A stretch of 64,000 nucleotides of DNA, from positions 310,001 through 374,000 of the forward strand of contig JAQSCW010000055.1 of assembly GCA_029945625.1 (NCBI GenBank). The letters run 5' to 3'. Below, one piece after another: positions 63,001 to 64,000 of the stretch (positions are counted from its first letter, which is position 1; the number at the start of each line of letters is the position of its first letter). The position numbers and the translations under genes were made by a program. The stretch is from a bacterium (lineage in GTDB: Bacteria; Bacteroidota; Bacteroidia; B-17B0; Aurantibacillaceae). The notes beneath the pieces were generated by a model. That model was not told the DNA's origin, searched no databases, and saw only the letters and a list, made by a program, of their open reading frames with translations.

Positions 63001-64000
63001 TTGCAAAAATTATTGGGGGCACATGGGCGCCTTATCCTTTATGTGCTTCTTATTATTCCATTACCCCCAGCACCAAACCAAATCTTCCTGCACGAATCTT
63101 CTGCGGTCCCGCATTTAGTGGGGCAGCATGGGATCAGGATGATTATTTAGAAGCGAATTATTCAGGTCAGCCTACTTTCAGTTCACCGGATCGGGGAAAC
63201 ACCGACCTCAGAAAGATGAGCAGTGCGTTGATTGTATTTACCAGAGATCGCTCAAAGTGGACAAGATGCGTTGTTTTGGAGATGCAAGAGAAGTCGCAAC
63301 TAAGTGAAGGTCACGCCATCTATTTTGCACCAAGAGCACATCAATCAGTGGATAAAGATGGTAAATCGGCGGCAATTGGAAGCGGGGCCAGTACCACTAA
63401 TTCGGATGCTAACTTTATTTCGGAAACAGGCATGGGTTGGTTACCGGGTTATGCCATCAATATCGAAACCGGCGAGCGCTTGAACATGGCTTTTGGTGAA
63501 GACAGTTATCAAAAAGAGAACAATGGAAATGACATGATCTGGAACCCCACTTCTTCCTACAACGCACCATTTCCTTATGCCATGGGGGGCAAGCACTTTG
63601 TGTATGTGTTCGCAGGAAACACCACCAAGACTACTTTCTTCAAATCAGTAGTGGGCACTTCTTACATTTGGGAAGATGACCTGGCCGGGCAAGCAGGCTA
63701 TGTTGGTCGCTACGATCATTGCGAAAGGTTAATGACAATCATGAAAGCATTTCACAAACCTTCGGTGTATAAAACCACCATGAACGGCGGGGCTTTGGCA
63801 CCTATCAATGCCATCGAACGCGACATCATGTGGGTGTCGATTCCAATGCCGGTTTCCGGCAAGGAGTTTATTAAACCCGACCAAATGCCTTCAGAAGTGA
63901 GGTTTCAGATCAATGTGGCAAAACCTTATCGGTATGCCTATTCAGGCGTTGCCACCATACCGCAGGGAAATCAGGCGTACACGTCATTCAACAAACTCAT
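60012..64000 (+). CDS. Large secreted protein of Bacteroidota, 3' end beyond the window
   Basis: The frame stays open from ATG 60012 to the window end, over 1329 codons; the stop lies outside. ATG 60030 opens the better signal peptide (MKKVIIVFASLAISGVLTG). The mature protein has many Gly/Asp/Asn/Tyr-rich segments, such as VDRNSDGVYDPTTGDYPAYD (Ca-binding-like), FTVWTDADLGYFLDDYVGCD and DPNDGIDNDQDNGSG. These are typical of long T9SS-exported proteins of unknown function. The expected C-terminal sorting domain cannot be checked. It follows the TonB receptor by three bases, so both are co-transcribed, resembling a SusC plus non-SusD surface partner. Frame continuity was checked at several points (60591, 62811, 63891). 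Confidence 0.82.
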   Translation, partial: MKGLHKMKKVIIVFASLAISGVLTGRDISNFEKAANSGSIGQRVLANCAAPGASSEIWTNNVRTIIFSGGDMWWDRNGSGNAFYYVPGVQNKATAVSSSFAGSIWLGGLDAGGQLKVAAMTYRQNGIDFWPGPLDTTNAGADPTTCAKYDQIFNVSRNEVDQFVAGGPITTNISNWPGNGDVSLKQGRRLAPFVDRNSDGVYDPTTGDYPAYDVDNLAEKDNLGVCKTKLYGDHTLFWVFNDNGGLHTETGGVPIGVEVRAQAFAFKTNDEINNMTFYSYEVFNRSTFQLNKTYFTVWTDADLGYFLDDYVGCDVKRGLGYIYNSDPFDETAMGTNGYQDFPPALGCDFFKGPLADPNDGIDNDQDNGSGLPNSGIDEQGETIQMSRFTYYNNNYGAFPPQTTNPNAGVAIHYYNYMTGFWKDGSPFTVGGNAYGGSAPSTFVYDGNPVTGTGWTEKSAGNPPGDRRFLQSAGPFTLKPGAVNEITFGLPWAQSPSKGGNIQSLELLFTADDKAQALFDNCFKLLDGPEAPVMTLQEMNNELIIYLTNEKGKSNNYRRYNNDYAEEDISIISDPSSSNPALKNPDKIYRFEGYKVYQVRNNAVTSTDLNDPTKAILIFQCDLANGKSRLLNYEADVNIGGYVPKVKVEGADKGITSTFKVTDDAFSTLENRKLVNNKQYYFLAVAYAYNEYLTYAPDVPPSVSSSANSLGQKKPYLEGRKYKKASGIPHNTDTEKDGTINQSYYGFGPKITRVEGQGNGGNMLTLTRATEDAIMASSTFFKSDITYENAQGPLSIKVVDPLNVKNSEFSFKFINYRVDSTMPKPRFNAMIPSTSPTAATTYTGTIATLNVNRTSWELKDLGENGKTYHPNEPNKLGADTLYQPIKVGNEFYFPDLGFSLNIKQVSDPGEAVNRFTDFTNLIADSAYLGPKEGAYIGSSIKYEGGSANWLGSVPDFEGESPYNWILSGSNSTENLEDAYYKANNEGKVQAFYDPQKKFAKIIGGTWAPYPLCASYYSITPSTKPNLPARIFCGPAFSGAAWDQDDYLEANYSGQPTFSSPDRGNTDLRKMSSALIVFTRDRSKWTRCVVLEMQEKSQLSEGHAIYFAPRAHQSVDKDGKSAAIGSGASTTNSDANFISETGMGWLPGYAINIETGERLNMAFGEDSYQKENNGNDMIWNPTSSYNAPFPYAMGGKHFVYVFAGNTTKTTFFKSVVGTSYIWEDDLAGQAGYVGRYDHCERLMTIMKAFHKPSVYKTTMNGGALAPINAIERDIMWVSIPMPVSGKEFIKPDQMPSEVRFQINVAKPYRYAYSGVATIPQGNQAYTSFNKL

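Overview
The window is a gene-dense chromosomal segment from a member of the Bacteroidota, probably an uncultured Flavobacteriales- or Sphingobacteriales-like organism. Evidence includes C-terminal type IX secretion (T9SS) sorting domains, SprB repeats, a TonB-dependent receptor with a carboxypeptidase-regulatory-like N-domain, a eukaryote-type NADP isocitrate dehydrogenase, promoters of the TAnnTTTG (-7) type, and frequent TTG starts. No tRNA, rRNA, CRISPR array, intact insertion sequence or prophage was seen.

Layout. 1-3.8 kb (+): the end of a CcmF-like heme-lyase gene, then a Rossmann/DUF2520 protein, a KdsC-type phosphatase, a UbiA prenyltransferase and Maf, closely packed. 3.9-6.4 kb: a barrel-less carboxypeptidase-regulatory/TonB-plug protein (-) divergent from an ECF sigma factor and an overlapping single-pass membrane TPR protein (+), with a 9-bp inverted repeat in the shared intergenic region. 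6.4-6.9 kb: a gene-poor stretch with a terminator and short repeats. 6.9-8.9 kb (-): a periplasmic adaptor and tsaB. 9.1-12.1 kb (+): a YyaL-like thioredoxin-fold protein and a secreted unknown. 12.1-18.2 kb (-): sixA, ppk1, ppx, cdaA, slyD and an acyltransferase, with coupled junctions that join polyphosphate and c-di-AMP metabolism. 18.4-28.2 kb (+): a DUF2130 protein, a TolB-like/outer-membrane fusion, a half-size TauE, an M20 hydrolase and a large SprA-like outer-membrane protein. 28.2-30.3 kb: psd (-) and icd (+).

30.5-39.7 kb (-) is one 3082-residue surface protein: a LamG domain, 19 SprB repeats, 15 Ig-like repeats and a T9SS tail. The SprB array has a clear three-unit higher-order period, and units alike in protein differ at many synonymous codons. 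39.9-42.7 kb (+): a ChaN-like protein, a GDCCVxC lipoprotein and an LVIVD-repeat T9SS protein. 42.9-48.9 kb (+): a MoCo-sulfurase-like PLP enzyme, RNase R, an esterase and a MATE exporter. 48.8-51.7 kb (-): recJ, a YebC-family gene and a small secreted protein. 52-56 kb (+): a PIF1/RecD-like helicase with a C-terminal HTH, an Nfu protein, a dCMP deaminase and a very basic small secreted protein. 56.3 kb to the end (+): a full TonB-dependent receptor and a large secreted protein that runs off the window (more than 1300 codons).

The best candidate for an undescribed system is the plug / sigma / membrane-TPR module at 3.9-6.4 kb. It looks like a cell-surface-signalling circuit in which the receptor barrel is absent. 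The triplet-structured SprB array and the ppx-cdaA coupling come next. All functional statements rest on sequence reading and family knowledge; no database search was run.
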